Shown here piece by piece: positions 8,751 through 18,260 of a stretch of 64,000 nucleotides of DNA. The translations under genes and the position numbers were made by a program. The notes under the pieces were generated by a model that searched no databases, had not been told where the DNA came from, and saw only the letters and a list, made by a program, of their open reading frames with translations. Within the stretch, counting starts at the first letter, position 1. Each line of letters starts with the position of its first letter. Source of the DNA: an uncultured Candidatus Neoarthromitus sp. (GTDB lineage Bacteria > Bacillota > Clostridia > Clostridiales > Clostridiaceae); the NCBI GenBank assembly GCA_937890765.1, contig CALADQ010000026.1, forward strand, positions 124,001 through 188,000, written 5' to 3'.

Positions 8751-9464
8751 ATGGGACTTTTCAAAAAAATTATTTTACTAACGTCCATTTGTCTATTTTC
8801 ATTTTCATCAATTGCAATGTCAATGAATAAAAAATGTGTTTATCTAACTTTTGATGACGGTCCAACTTTAAAAAATACTCCAATGTTGTTGGACACTTTG
8901 AAAAATTTAGAATTGCCCGCTACGTTTTTCGTTGTTGGAAAATTGATTGATGAAAATCCAGAAGTGTTAAAAAGAATTGCGGAAGAAAATCATTCTATAG
9001 GACTCCACACCATGTCACATAATAAAAATAAATGTTACGCATCTCAAGACAGTTTTATAAAGGAAAATCTCGAATTACAAAAAATCTTGAAAGAGAAATT
9101 CAATATTTCAACGAATATTTTAAGATTTCCATTTGGCTCTCAAAATTTTTATTTAAGAATGGATAAAAACTTTGTCGACAAATTACATAGAAATTGTTTT
9201 AAAGTTTACGATTGGCATATAGATACATTCGATGCTGTTAAACCAAACAACACACCTGAAACAATACTTGGAATATGCAAAAAACAATTTGAGGCTCGAT
9301 TTAAGGACAACGAAAATATAATAATTTTAATGCACACAAACTCAAACAACATTAACACAATTAATTCTATAAAACTCATTAAAGAATACTTTACAAAAAT
9401 GGGCTACGAATTTAAAAAAATAACCGATGAAACTCCAGAACTATTTAATATAAAACAAAAATAA
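8751..9464 (+). CDS. Secreted polysaccharide deacetylase (NodB/CE4)
   Basis: Predicted extracellular metal-dependent carbohydrate deacetylase, 237 residues. An N-terminal hydrophobic segment (about 5-22) acts as signal peptide or anchor. NodB motifs follow: TFDDGP with Asp35 and Asp36, the zinc ligands H86-T-M-S-H90, RFPFGS (variant of R-x-P-[FY]-G), DWHIDTFD and the final ILMHTN. Probable substrate is peptidoglycan or another amino-sugar polymer of the wall. It differs from the PdaA-type protein at 35211, which has DEGYENGY instead of DDGP. Confidence 0.85.
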   Translation: MGLFKKIILLTSICLFSFSSIAMSMNKKCVYLTFDDGPTLKNTPMLLDTLKNLELPATFFVVGKLIDENPEVLKRIAEENHSIGLHTMSHNKNKCYASQDSFIKENLELQKILKEKFNISTNILRFPFGSQNFYLRMDKNFVDKLHRNCFKVYDWHIDTFDAVKPNNTPETILGICKKQFEARFKDNENIIILMHTNSNNINTINSIKLIKEYFTKMGYEFKKITDETPELFNIKQK

Positions 9465-9489
9465 GAGGGCACAGCTTGTCCTCTTATTC
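9463..9489. terminator. Shared terminator between convergent genes
   Basis: AAGAGGGCA pairs with TGTCCTCTT between the ends of the deacetylase (plus) and the secreted protein (minus). Confidence 0.65.
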
Positions 9490-9498
9490 AAAACAAAA

Positions 9499-10644
9499 TT
9501 AAAAAATATCAAATTCTGACAACAAATCAATGTTTTTAAACTCTTCTGTCTCCATCATTCCATAAGCAACACTTTTGAAAGCTTCCTCTCTTGATTTAGA
9601 TTTACCCAATTCTTCATTATACTTATTAACCCAAAACTTCATTCCCTCTTCATCAGCTTCTCTCAAAAGAAGAACAAAATAAAGAATATCCACAATTATA
9701 TCAACGTCTTCTGAATCTATATATTCAAATTCCACACTATCAATTAATTTTCTAGAAAATTCGCCGGAAGTTATTTCTCTTTTATACAATTGATTAATCA
9801 ATTTTTCTAATTGTACAGTGTCAATTGAATCCAACAAACAATCGAAATAATACATTCCTAAATATCCCAATGTAATTGCATCATCAGTAATGAATGGTTC
9901 AAATTTTTCAACAAAAGGCCCTGCCAATTCCAAAAATCTCTCTTTTGTATCCAAATCCAAAGTCACCATAACATTAACGAGCAATTCCGAACTCAATTTA
10001 ACACTTGAGTTGGCCAAATTCCAAATTAAAGACGAAATAGTTTCAACAAAAGAATCATCAAAATCGTGATCAGATAAATATTTGGAAACCAAAACATTAA
10101 CATTATCTTTCAATTCTTTATAAACCTTCATATCTTTTTCATCTAACTTTGAAGGCTCAAAATAATTTGTGTTTAATATAAGTCTATAAAACTCTTTGTC
10201 CATTTCTGTAATTACACTTTTATAAACCGGAGCAAAAACCACATCTATGTACGAATCAATATCCAATCCTAAATAATCCAATGACCTTTTAAAAACTTCG
10301 CTTAATGACGATTCATAATTCATCAAAACTAAAATGTTAACTGCTTCTTTAAGTTGTTGGTCATTTAAATTTCTTCCAATCTTTTTGGCATAATCACCAT
10401 AAGATTTGTAAACAACATCAAAAAATTCTTTATCTGCATCATTATCATTAACTTCTAATTTCTTAGCTGCATCCAATAACTCTTCGAAATACTCCATATC
10501 ATCGATTACAAATTCAACAGTTTGCGTAACTGAATTAGTTTTATCAGTTACGGCCGAAGCTTGTACCAAATTAAATCCTGAAAAACTAGAAACCATTAAG
10601 GCTCCAATTAACAATGAAAGATTTTTTAAAATTCCTTTTTTCAA
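9499..10644 (-). CDS. Secreted protein with C-terminal DUF4214-like repeat
   Basis: About 381 residues. The first 27 residues are a signal peptide (KKGILKNLSLLIGALMVSSF) ending near VQASA. The mature protein is acidic and alpha-helical. Its end contains LREADEEGMKFWVNKYNEEL followed by AYGMMETEEFKN, the pattern of a DUF4214 repeat, a module found in many surface and secreted proteins but of unknown role. I chose TTG 10644 because AAAGG lies eight bases upstream and the signal peptide then begins at its usual place; the frame stays open upstream to 10689. Related in its repeat to the four-repeat protein at 46168. Confidence 0.7.
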   Translation of the reverse strand: MKKGILKNLSLLIGALMVSSFSGFNLVQASAVTDKTNSVTQTVEFVIDDMEYFEELLDAAKKLEVNDNDADKEFFDVVYKSYGDYAKKIGRNLNDQQLKEAVNILVLMNYESSLSEVFKRSLDYLGLDIDSYIDVVFAPVYKSVITEMDKEFYRLILNTNYFEPSKLDEKDMKVYKELKDNVNVLVSKYLSDHDFDDSFVETISSLIWNLANSSVKLSSELLVNVMVTLDLDTKERFLELAGPFVEKFEPFITDDAITLGYLGMYYFDCLLDSIDTVQLEKLINQLYKREITSGEFSRKLIDSVEFEYIDSEDVDIIVDILYFVLLLREADEEGMKFWVNKYNEELGKSKSREEAFKSVAYGMMETEEFKNIDLLSEFDIF

Positions 10645-10741
10645 TTGACATACCTTCTTTCTAGAATTTATAAAAAAATAACCATACAATATTAATGAAA
10701 ATTTTTAAAATAAATTTCAAAATATCATAAGGTTAAAACCA

Positions 10742-10816
<75 letters not shown>

Positions 10817-10874
10817 AAAATATTTACTTCATTAAATTTGTTAAAAAGATTGAGGATGAAAAATCATCCTCATC

Positions 10875-10950
<76 letters not shown>

Positions 10951-10968
10951 ATAAACAATCAGAAAAAT

Positions 10969-11045
10969 TGGCGACCCAGAAGGGACTCGAACCCTCGACC
11001 TCTGGCGTGACAGGCCAGCACTCTAACCAGCTGAGCTACTGGGCC
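10969..11045 (-). tRNA. tRNA-Asp (anticodon GTC)
   Basis: Minus-strand cloverleaf, acceptor GGCCCAG with CTGGGTC, anticodon loop CTGTCAC, T-loop TTCGAGT, CCA encoded. Confidence 0.95.
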
Positions 11046-11100
11046 AACTAACTAATCATTAACACTTACAAGGCTATTATATTTTATCTTTAATTTAAAG

Positions 11101-11970
11101 TCAATCTTTTTTTTTATTATTGTACAAGTCTTTGATATTTTTATTTGTGAACTTATATTTTTTATTACAATAATCACAAACTAAAATTTCATCATTACCT
11201 TCGCTAATTATTTTTTCAAGTTCTTCTTTTCCTAAACTTATCAAAGCTTTTGCAACTTTTTCTCTTGAGCAATCGCAATTATATTTTAAATTTCGTTCTT
11301 CCATAATTTTAAAATCCATATCATCAAACATAAAATTCAAAATATCATTTAAAGTTTTTCCATTTTCCAAATTTGAAACAATGCTTCCCAAATCTTCAAA
11401 TCTATACGCTATTAAATCCGATAACATTTCATCAGCACCTGGCATCATTTGCACCATTAAACCAAGTGAACTTTTTACATTCAAATTTTCATCGAGAACA
11501 ATTCCGACATCTATAGCTGTTGGAGTTTGCTCTGACAAAGTATAGTAATAAGCGAAATCATCATTAATATTTTTTTTGTACAAAGGAACTCTACTTGAAT
11601 AAGGATTTTTAAGACCTAAATCTTTTACAAGCGTTAAGAATCCATTTCCTATTAAATTTTCAATTTTAAAATTTTCAATGAAAGCATTTGGATTTGATAA
11701 AATTCCTTTTAATGTTCCATCGCCTTTTGTCGTTGCACTCATAAAATTAAGAGGACCATCACCATCAATTCTAACTGAAATTGTATCGTGTTCAACTTTA
11801 TTTGTTGCAGAAATCATCGAAACGATGCTCATAAATCTTCCAAAAACAATTGTCGTCAAGTTGTTTAACCCATGAATATTTTTCAATTCGTTACACAAAT
11901 TTGTGGAATCGCATGCAATTATTCTAATCATTCCATTTTTAGCCATAGCTCTAACAATTTTATCTTCCAT
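11101..11970 (-). CDS. hslO: Redox-regulated chaperone Hsp33
   Basis: Cytosolic holdase of 289 residues that is switched on by oxidative stress when its zinc-bound cysteines form disulfides. The four cysteines are present as C232-x-C234 and C265-x-x-C268, with the usual spacing and position near the C-terminus. The N-terminal substrate-binding domain is recognisable (MAKNGMIRIIACDST at the start, MPGADEM in the middle). It is followed by the three tRNA genes on the same strand and is preceded by the terminator of the lipoprotein gene. Confidence 0.93.
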   Translation of the reverse strand: MEDKIVRAMAKNGMIRIIACDSTNLCNELKNIHGLNNLTTIVFGRFMSIVSMISATNKVEHDTISVRIDGDGPLNFMSATTKGDGTLKGILSNPNAFIENFKIENLIGNGFLTLVKDLGLKNPYSSRVPLYKKNINDDFAYYYTLSEQTPTAIDVGIVLDENLNVKSSLGLMVQMMPGADEMLSDLIAYRFEDLGSIVSNLENGKTLNDILNFMFDDMDFKIMEERNLKYNCDCSREKVAKALISLGKEELEKIISEGNDEILVCDYCNKKYKFTNKNIKDLYNNKKKD

Positions 11971-12037
11971 AAGTACCTCTAAAAAATTTTTTATACAATT
12001 TCAATTTTATATATTTTTTGTAATTTTTCAACAAAAA

Positions 12038-12064
12038 AAACATCTGTAAAATTACAGATGTTTA
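12038..12064 (-). terminator. Terminator of the lipoprotein gene
   Basis: On the minus strand AAACATCTGTAA pairs with TTACAGATGTTT and is followed by T residues. The stem begins inside the stop codon of the lipoprotein gene. Confidence 0.8.
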
Positions 12065-12466
12065 ATATATGAGAGAAAATCCATTTGGATCTGATTCCAT
12101 TTGTCTTCTAACTAATTCTCTTTGATTTGCATCTAGCTTACCTAAATCTTCATCTTTTACGTTTTTGAAAATTATTATTAAGCCATCTCCTTGTTCAACA
12201 ATTTCATGATTACCATCAACGCTATATTTAAGTTTAGAACCATCTGCCAAACTTACAATTTCTCCATCCGAATATAAACTTTGCGTTTTGTCATTTTGAG
12301 CATTATTAAGATCTCCCATAGAAACTTGAGCCTTTCTTGAAGGTCTCGTAGACTGAGGTTTGTTTTCAACATTGGATTTGTTTGAATTCCCACAAGAAAC
12401 AAAATTCAATGATACAGCTGAAAGTATTGCCAATGAACAAATTATTTTTGATATTCCTTTTTTCAT
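12062..12466 (-). CDS. Small predicted lipoprotein, function unknown
   Basis: 134 residues. The N-terminal KK, the hydrophobic stretch and the lipobox-like FVSC at Cys25 indicate a lipid-anchored extracellular protein. The mature part is short, Asn/Ser-rich near the anchor and then mixed, with no domain I recognise. It lies between htrA and hslO, each flanked by its own terminator, so a functional link to either is only guesswork. GGAGAA precedes the ATG. Confidence 0.7.
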   Translation of the reverse strand: MKKGISKIICSLAILSAVSLNFVSCGNSNKSNVENKPQSTRPSRKAQVSMGDLNNAQNDKTQSLYSDGEIVSLADGSKLKYSVDGNHEIVEQGDGLIIIFKNVKDEDLGKLDANQRELVRRQMESDPNGFSLIY

Positions 12467-12498
12467 ATGTATTATTCTCCTTAATTGTTGTTATGTAA

Positions 12499-12544
12499 AA
12501 AATAAAACCATCCAAACAAAATGTTTTAGATGATTTTATTTTTT
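12499..12544 (-). terminator. Terminator of htrA
   Basis: Long AT-rich hairpin, AAAATAAAA..ATC arms with one pair that is G-T only on the minus strand, which fits minus-strand transcription. It lies just after the htrA stop codon. Confidence 0.65.
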
Positions 12545-12559
12545 GAAATTTACAAAATT

Positions 12560-13630
12560 TTATTCACTAATTCTGTAATTTAATCTTATAAGCTCACTAT
12601 TTCTCAACAGCTGTATTGAAAATTCATTTTGAACTTCTCTTTTTAATTTATTAATGTCATCAACCGATCTAACTTGAACTCCATTAAATCCTACTATTAT
12701 ATCACCTGGTATAATTCCAATTTTGTTTGAAACAGAACCACGCTCAACTTCAACAACAAAAACTCCTGACGAAATTCCAAATCTTTGAGAATCTTTTTGT
12801 TTTATATCAACTCCCGCAATTCCCAAATTTATAATTGGCTGGCTTAACTCTGCCAATTTAAGTTGCGCAAAATCAATAGGTATTGCAAATCCAATTGAAT
12901 CAACACCTTCAACGCTAATCTTAGCCGTATTTATTCCAACAACTTCTCCATCCAAATTCAAAAGTGGCCCTCCACTATTTCCTGGATTTATCGCAGCATC
13001 AGTTTGTATAAATGTTGAAACTCCATTTTTAGTTTCTATCGTTCTAGATAAACCACTTATAATTCCTAAAGTTGCACTTCCACTAAACGTTAAATCCAAT
13101 GGACTACCAATTGCAATAACAAGGTCACCAACTCTCATTTTACTAGATGAACCTAACTTTAAAACCGTATCGCTTGAAAAATTAGGAGTAGTTACTTCCA
13201 ATAAAGCAATATCATTTTCTTGGTCAGAATTTAAAATTTTCGCACTAATACTTCTTCCATCATGTAAAACAATTGTAATATTTGACGCGTTGGAAACAAC
13301 GTGATGATTAGTTAAAATTTTTGTAGGAGTTATGAAGAACCCACTTCCTATTCCTGTAATTTCATTAATGCCTCTATAAGAATTAACAATTGAATTTACT
13401 TTTACAGTAACAACACCTGGACTAACTTCTTCAATAACATCCGCTATACTCTTTCCTGAAATTAAACTTTGCTCTTTTACAAAAGAAAGTTTTTGTAAAC
13501 CATCATTATTATTTTTGTGGCTGCCATTTGCACTTCTTATGCTTCCGTATACAATAGTTCCAAAAATAAACAAAGATAAAACCAAAGACAGAACTCCGAA
13601 TTTAATTCGCTTACGTTCCAAAAATTTCAC
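12560..13630 (-). CDS. HtrA/DegP-family serine protease with PDZ domain
   Basis: Membrane-anchored S1C protease of 356 residues for quality control of exported proteins. One membrane segment at about 11-31 is followed by the trypsin-like domain with catalytic His110 (NHHVV), Asp140 (ENDIALL) and Ser219 (NPGNSGGPL), all intact. A single PDZ domain occupies about 265-350 (GIIPGDIIVGFNGV). This matches the HtrA/YyxA/YkdA type of Firmicutes. The gene has its own terminator and no close partner. Confidence 0.92.
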   Translation of the reverse strand: MKFLERKRIKFGVLSLVLSLFIFGTIVYGSIRSANGSHKNNNDGLQKLSFVKEQSLISGKSIADVIEEVSPGVVTVKVNSIVNSYRGINEITGIGSGFFITPTKILTNHHVVSNASNITIVLHDGRSISAKILNSDQENDIALLEVTTPNFSSDTVLKLGSSSKMRVGDLVIAIGSPLDLTFSGSATLGIISGLSRTIETKNGVSTFIQTDAAINPGNSGGPLLNLDGEVVGINTAKISVEGVDSIGFAIPIDFAQLKLAELSQPIINLGIAGVDIKQKDSQRFGISSGVFVVEVERGSVSNKIGIIPGDIIVGFNGVQVRSVDDINKLKREVQNEFSIQLLRNSELIRLNYRISE

Positions 13631-13777
13631 AACCTCTCTTCATCAAACTAATAATTATAATTAATTATTAACAAAACAACATAATATTATTAAACAAATT
13701 GTGTCTTAATATTTATGTAAGTAAAAAATTATTCACAAATACATTATAAAATATTTAAAAATAAATTTCCACAAATT

Positions 13778-13812
13778 AAAACGAGATTAAAAAATTAATT
13801 TAATCTCGTTTG
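13778..13812 (-). terminator. Terminator after the second sepF gene
   Basis: AAACGAGATTAAA pairs with TTTAATCTCGTTT, followed on the minus strand by a T run, between the second sepF and htrA. Confidence 0.75.
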
Positions 13813-13827
13813 GAAATTTTATGTACA

Positions 13828-14292
13828 TTATTTATTCCACTCTAAAATAGATTTTTTAGAGTCCTGCTCTTCTTCATCTTTAGAAGTCAATTCAATATTA
13901 AAAGGAACAAAAACATATATTCCCTTTTCTATTTCTTGAAGCTCAGCATTCAAAACATAACTAGCACCACACAAAAAATCTAACATTCTATGTGCAATTT
14001 TTGTGTCTAAGGACGTTGTGTTTATTAATATAATTTTTCTATCTTTCAAATCTTCACATATGTTCAAAACATCGCTATAAACAACAGGCTTAACAATTCT
14101 CATTTTTGTGTCTCCGCCAAAAGCACCGTCATTTTTATTTATAATTGATTTAAAGTTAGTAATTTTTCCAAAATCTTTATTAGATTCGTTCTTAGTATCC
14201 ATTTCTTCACTCACTTCATCATCAAACTCAAACTCTCCATCCTTCAGTCCAAAAAAACCCCAAACTTTATCCGCTGCACCCTTTAGTCCCAT
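13828..14292 (-). CDS. SepF-family cell-division protein, second copy
   Basis: 154 residues. The N-terminus (MGLKGAADKVWGFFGLKD) is the amphipathic membrane-binding helix of SepF. After an acidic linker comes the SepF core with MRIVKPVVYSDVLNICEDLKDRKIILIN and LDFLCGASYVL. It is clearly a paralogue of the protein at 16887, sharing both ends and the core but diverging in the linker. SepF bundles FtsZ filaments and anchors them to the membrane. This copy has its own leader and terminator and lies outside the tight sepF-ylmH-divIVA group. Confidence 0.88.
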   Translation of the reverse strand: MGLKGAADKVWGFFGLKDGEFEFDDEVSEEMDTKNESNKDFGKITNFKSIINKNDGAFGGDTKMRIVKPVVYSDVLNICEDLKDRKIILINTTSLDTKIAHRMLDFLCGASYVLNAELQEIEKGIYVFVPFNIELTSKDEEEQDSKKSILEWNK

Positions 14293-14416
14293 AACTTACT
14301 CCTCCTCAAAAACAAAACTGCGAAATAATAATTCAAAAATTGCATCATACAAAACTGGTCTATAATATTGTTATCCGATTAAATAAAATATATTTGAATT
14401 AAAATGATAACATTTT

Positions 14417-15316
14417 TTAAAGGTTAGATATTATATTTTTGAAATATTTTGGTAATTCTGCCTTAAATTCCATGTAAAGTTTCGTGCTTGGATGTACGAA
14501 CCCTATTACTCTAGCATGCAAAAGTTGCCTGCCTTTATAAATCGAATCATTTTTCAAACCGTAAACTTCATCTCCAACTAAAGGATGTCCAATATGAGAC
14601 ATGTGAACGCGTATTTGATGAGTTCTTCCTGTGTGCAATTTACACAAAACAAGAGAACAACGGGAATATCTTTTCAAAACAACGTAATCTGTTATAGCAT
14701 TTTTCCCAATCGAAACAACCGCCATCTTAATTCTATCTTTTGGATTTCTTCCCAAATTATTTTGTATTCTTCCTCTTGAACTTTTGAAAATTCCATGCAC
14801 GAGAGCAACGTACTCTCTCCTTATGGAATGCTCTTTGAATTGATTACTCAAAAATTTATGAGCAAAATCATTTTTTGCAACTACCAACAATCCAGAAGTA
14901 TTTTTATCAATACGATGAACTATTCCTGGCCTTTCAACTCCATTTATACCCGATAAATCTTTACAATAATACATCAAAGCATTTACCAAAGTATCAGTGA
15001 AAACATTTTGCGAAGGATGCACAATCATACCTTGAGGTTTATTTACAATTATCAAATCTTTATCTTCATAGACCACATCAATTGGAATATTTTGTGCTTC
15101 TATTTCCAAACGAACAGGCTCAATTTCTCCAAAATAAATTTCATCATTTATTTTTGTTTTATAACCACACTTTGCTTTCTTTCCATTTACAAAAATTTTT
15201 TCACTAGAAATTAATTTTTGAATAAAACTTCTCGTAAAATTTTCTCCCAAATAATCTGAAACAATTTTGTCTAATCTCAAATCACAATCTTCTTTATTTA
15301 AAATAACAATTTTCAT
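14417..15316 (-). CDS. RluD-family 23S rRNA pseudouridine synthase
   Basis: RNA pseudouridine synthase of about 299 residues with an N-terminal S4 RNA-binding domain (LRLDKIVSDYLGENFTRS) and the RluA-type catalytic domain, with nucleophile Asp137 in HRIDKNTSGLL. YlyB-like, the usual neighbour of lspA in Firmicutes, though lspA is not here. The ATG at 15316 has AGGT about 11 bases upstream; the frame stays open to a TTG at 15328, which would overlap that site. Probable target is 23S rRNA uridines, inferred from family. Confidence 0.88.
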   Translation of the reverse strand: MKIVILNKEDCDLRLDKIVSDYLGENFTRSFIQKLISSEKIFVNGKKAKCGYKTKINDEIYFGEIEPVRLEIEAQNIPIDVVYEDKDLIIVNKPQGMIVHPSQNVFTDTLVNALMYYCKDLSGINGVERPGIVHRIDKNTSGLLVVAKNDFAHKFLSNQFKEHSIRREYVALVHGIFKSSRGRIQNNLGRNPKDRIKMAVVSIGKNAITDYVVLKRYSRCSLVLCKLHTGRTHQIRVHMSHIGHPLVGDEVYGLKNDSIYKGRQLLHARVIGFVHPSTKLYMEFKAELPKYFKNIISNL

Positions 15317-15344
15317 ATTAATACACAACCTAAATTTATATAAA

Positions 15345-15375
15345 CAAAAGGCACCTTAGGCAAATCCTCGGTGCG
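15345..15375 (-). terminator. Terminator after divIVA
   Basis: On the minus strand GCACC-G-AGG pairs with CCT-AA-GGTGC and is followed by CTTTTG. It ends the long division-gene transcript before rluD. Confidence 0.6.
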
Positions 15376-15387
15376 TCCAAAATGATT

Positions 15388-16095
15388 TTATTCTTCACTT
15401 ACAAAAAACTTTTTTATGTTCTCAAGATCTGAATCAACATCTTCAGAATTTTTAAATCTTGAAACTCCTTCTTCATCAGAATCAAAAGCTTCAATATCTA
15501 AAATACCTGAGCCTTGAAATTGAGCAGACGTATCAGCAACAAAATTATATTTTTCATCTTGAGTAATAACTTCACTCTCTTGTTTAAACTCTTCAAATGA
15601 AACATCATTTGCCTTATTTATGTTGTAATTTTTAATGAAGTCCTTTTCCAAATCTTCAAAAGTCTCCATTTGCACGCTGATAAAATTTCTAAACTTAGCT
15701 CTAAATTTCACAAACTCTTGTTTAAGTTTATCGTACTCTTGAGTTATAGAAACAACATCTGTATGAGCCTTGTCCAAAATCTTTTTTGCAGAATCATTAG
15801 CATGCTTTATAACCATATCAGCTTCTTTTTGAGAAGAAACCTTAGCTTGTTCTGCAGCATTTTGAGCCAATAACAAAGTATTTTGTATAGTCGATTCAAT
15901 TTTTGAATAATGATCAATTTTTTCATTCATAGCATTTATCTTCTCTTTCAAAAGAGAATTTTCTTTGAAAAGTTCTTCATAATCTTCAACAACTTGATCC
16001 AAAAACTCATCTACTTCTTCAGGATCGTAACCTCTAAGCATTCTTCTAAACTCTTTATTTGTAATATCAATTGGAGTTAATTTCACACTCTTCAC
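15388..16095 (-). CDS. divIVA: Division/polarity protein DivIVA
   Basis: 235 residues. The N-terminal lipid-binding domain is the conserved LTPIDITNKEFRRMLRGYDP followed by EEVDEFLDQVVEDYE, then a long coiled coil to about residue 165 and an acidic tail. DivIVA marks negatively curved membrane at poles and septa, recruits partners and, in spore formers, helps anchor the chromosome. The gene is 11 bases after ylmH, as in other Firmicutes. Confidence 0.94.
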   Translation of the reverse strand: MKSVKLTPIDITNKEFRRMLRGYDPEEVDEFLDQVVEDYEELFKENSLLKEKINAMNEKIDHYSKIESTIQNTLLLAQNAAEQAKVSSQKEADMVIKHANDSAKKILDKAHTDVVSITQEYDKLKQEFVKFRAKFRNFISVQMETFEDLEKDFIKNYNINKANDVSFEEFKQESEVITQDEKYNFVADTSAQFQGSGILDIEAFDSDEEGVSRFKNSEDVDSDLENIKKFFVSEE

Positions 16096-16106
16096 CTCAA
16101 AATCTT

Positions 16107-16883
16107 TTAAATAAATTTATCTATAACAATTTTAATTTTATTTTTAGCTGTATGTCCCAAGCTCTCTCTAATTTTAAATTTTCCATAGCCACCTATGACA
16201 ACTATATCATTTTCACAAACTTTAGCATCAATCTCAACACAAGACAAGCCATTTAATTTAATTTTTCCAGCCCTAACTAAATCTTTAGCTCGTTCTCTAG
16301 AAAGATTCGTTAAAACAGAAACAACACTATCAACCCTGAGCGATGCCACAACCTTACATAAAACTTCAAACCTTTTTTGAGGCAACCTATTAAACAATTC
16401 AAGACTAACACTAACAGGTACATTTTTAACTTTTTTTAAATTATGAATAACGTAATCTGCAAAACCTATAACGACAGGAACATAAGCACAATTCCCATCT
16501 AAAACTAAATCACCTATTTTTTCTCGAGTAAACCCCAAAGACATAATGCTCCCCAAAAAATCTCTATGAAACAGCTTGTTAAACTTATCATTGTAAGAAA
16601 TTTTTAAAACTCTAGCCTCATCATCAAAAACCGAAACATCCTTAAAATCTACACCAAAAGCAATCAAACATCGTTCAAAATCATCTGAAAAACCATAAGA
16701 ATAAACATCAACTTCGAGATTATTGCAATGCTTGTACAACAAACTGTAAGTCGAGAAAGAATAAAACTCTTTTGTAACTACAAACCTACCAGTTGTCAAT
16801 GCAACACAATACAAAGAATACAACTTCTCTAAATTTTCTTCTCCATTCTTAAAAATTTTTAGAAAATCATTTTTTTCAATCAA
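16107..16883 (-). CDS. ylmH: YlmH, S4-domain RNA-binding protein
   Basis: 258 residues, standard length for YlmH. The C-terminal S4 domain reads SRERAKDLVRAGKIKLNG and ends VVIGGYGKFKI. The N-terminal two thirds match the YlmH/photosystem-II S4 family pattern with FLGSIMSLGF-REKIGD. Recent work on family members points to binding of 50S-peptidyl-tRNA complexes in ribosome quality control; genetic neighbourhood had earlier suggested a division role. Three bases after sepF and 11 before divIVA. Confidence 0.9.
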   Translation of the reverse strand: MIEKNDFLKIFKNGEENLEKLYSLYCVALTTGRFVVTKEFYSFSTYSLLYKHCNNLEVDVYSYGFSDDFERCLIAFGVDFKDVSVFDDEARVLKISYNDKFNKLFHRDFLGSIMSLGFTREKIGDLVLDGNCAYVPVVIGFADYVIHNLKKVKNVPVSVSLELFNRLPQKRFEVLCKVVASLRVDSVVSVLTNLSRERAKDLVRAGKIKLNGLSCVEIDAKVCENDIVVIGGYGKFKIRESLGHTAKNKIKIVIDKFI

Positions 16884-16886
16884 TTC

Positions 16887-17360
16887 TTACTTAGCCCAAC
16901 TAAACAAACTACTTTTAGTTTGAATTTCCTTTTTAAGCTCATTTGTAACTTCAACATTTGAAGGAGCCAATATGTAAATAGATTTTTCCACTTCTTGAAA
17001 CTCAGCATCAAGTGCATAGCTAGCACCACACAAAAAATCCACAGTCCTCTGCGCAACTTTAGGATCCAAAATCGTCGCATTAACAATAACAATTTTTCTA
17101 TTTTTTAAATCATCACATATACCCAAAACTTCTTCATAAGCAACAGGTTTTATTATAGTCATCTTAGCAATATTAGCACCTGCATGTAAATTAACAACTT
17201 TTCCATTACTGTTCGAATTTTCAACCTTAGCCACTTGTTTATTCATTGAAAAAGTCTCATCCAAAATTTTTTCATTTTCCTCACTTTCAAAAGCGTCTTC
17301 GTACTCATCTTTCAAACCAAAAAAGCCCCAAACTTTTTCAGCCGCATTCTTTAAAGCCAT
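16887..17360 (-). CDS. sepF: Cell-division protein SepF
   Basis: 157 residues. The amphipathic N-terminal helix (MALKNAAEKVWGFFGLKDE) binds membrane; the C-terminal core (MTIIKPVAYEEVLGICDDL, then VDFLCGASYALDAEF) makes rings that bundle FtsZ and act as an alternative FtsA anchor. The place directly before ylmH and divIVA is the conserved sepF locus, so this is the orthologue, and the copy at 13828 is the extra one. Confidence 0.93.
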   Translation of the reverse strand: MALKNAAEKVWGFFGLKDEYEDAFESEENEKILDETFSMNKQVAKVENSNSNGKVVNLHAGANIAKMTIIKPVAYEEVLGICDDLKNRKIVIVNATILDPKVAQRTVDFLCGASYALDAEFQEVEKSIYILAPSNVEVTNELKKEIQTKSSLFSWAK

Positions 17361-17465
17361 AATTTTATCCTACCTTCCCCCATAATATCAAAATTCAATC
17401 CGTTACGTTAGAGTATTCTGCACAAATTTACTATTTCCTTCTTTAAAAATTTATTATTTTGAAAA

Positions 17466-18260
17466 TTATTCTAAAGAAAGAACTGGATGCCCCTTTGCTC
17501 TCACATCAATATAGCCTTGCATACTTTGAAATTTAGGATTTGAATTAATCACGTTAATTGCTATGTTTAATTTTTGCCTTAAATCAGAATTATTTCCAAT
17601 ATTTATTTTTATATCTTTATAACCAAGAACAACATTGTACACATTACTAAAATCTATATAATCAAAATGTATATCACTATTATTCAAATCAAATAATTCA
17701 CTTAAATTTTTCATCCATTGTACTTCTCTACTACTTGCATCAAATAATCTCTCACCTATCTCTAAATCACTTGGTAACTTAACTTTAGTAATTTCAAGTA
17801 CATTATCTTGTTTGTAATCCAAAATGTCCACAAGAATGGCATCTCTATCAAATACATAATATTTATTATTTGAATAAATATAGTAATCAATGTTCTTCTC
17901 ATCAATATACAAATTTAAAGTATTTGGAAGCTTTTTTGTATATTTTATATTTCTAACGTATTTATTAGATTTTAACGAATCCAAATCCTTATCTATTGAA
18001 TAAAATAATAAATTTTTATGATAAACTCCATTTAATTCTTGTAAAATGTACTCTTCTTCCAAAAATTTATTTCCAAATAATTTTATATTTTTGATACTAA
18101 AAATAGATGAGTTTACAAAAACTAATAAAAATATTACAAATATAAAGAAAATGAAAATCATCCTTCTAAGAAAAAAAATTCTTCGTCTTCTTATCAATTT
18201 ATTTTTATTTAACTTTTTAAAATTATCTTTATTATCCAAAATGTACCTCTTAATTACCAT
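17466..18260 (-). CDS. ftsQ: Cell-division protein FtsQ/DivIB
   Basis: 264 residues. A very basic cytoplasmic start (LIRRRRIFFLRR), one membrane segment at about 30-52, then the POTRA domain (SIFSIKNIKLFGNKFLEEEYI) and the FtsQ beta-domain with RNIKYTKKLPNTL. It links FtsL and FtsB at the septum and regulates the FtsW-PBP synthase. Its start overlaps the ftsW stop by seven bases, which suggests translational coupling. Confidence 0.88.
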   Translation of the reverse strand: MVIKRYILDNKDNFKKLNKNKLIRRRRIFFLRRMIFIFFIFVIFLLVFVNSSIFSIKNIKLFGNKFLEEEYILQELNGVYHKNLLFYSIDKDLDSLKSNKYVRNIKYTKKLPNTLNLYIDEKNIDYYIYSNNKYYVFDRDAILVDILDYKQDNVLEITKVKLPSDLEIGERLFDASSREVQWMKNLSELFDLNNSDIHFDYIDFSNVYNVVLGYKDIKINIGNNSDLRQKLNIAINVINSNPKFQSMQGYIDVRAKGHPVLSLE

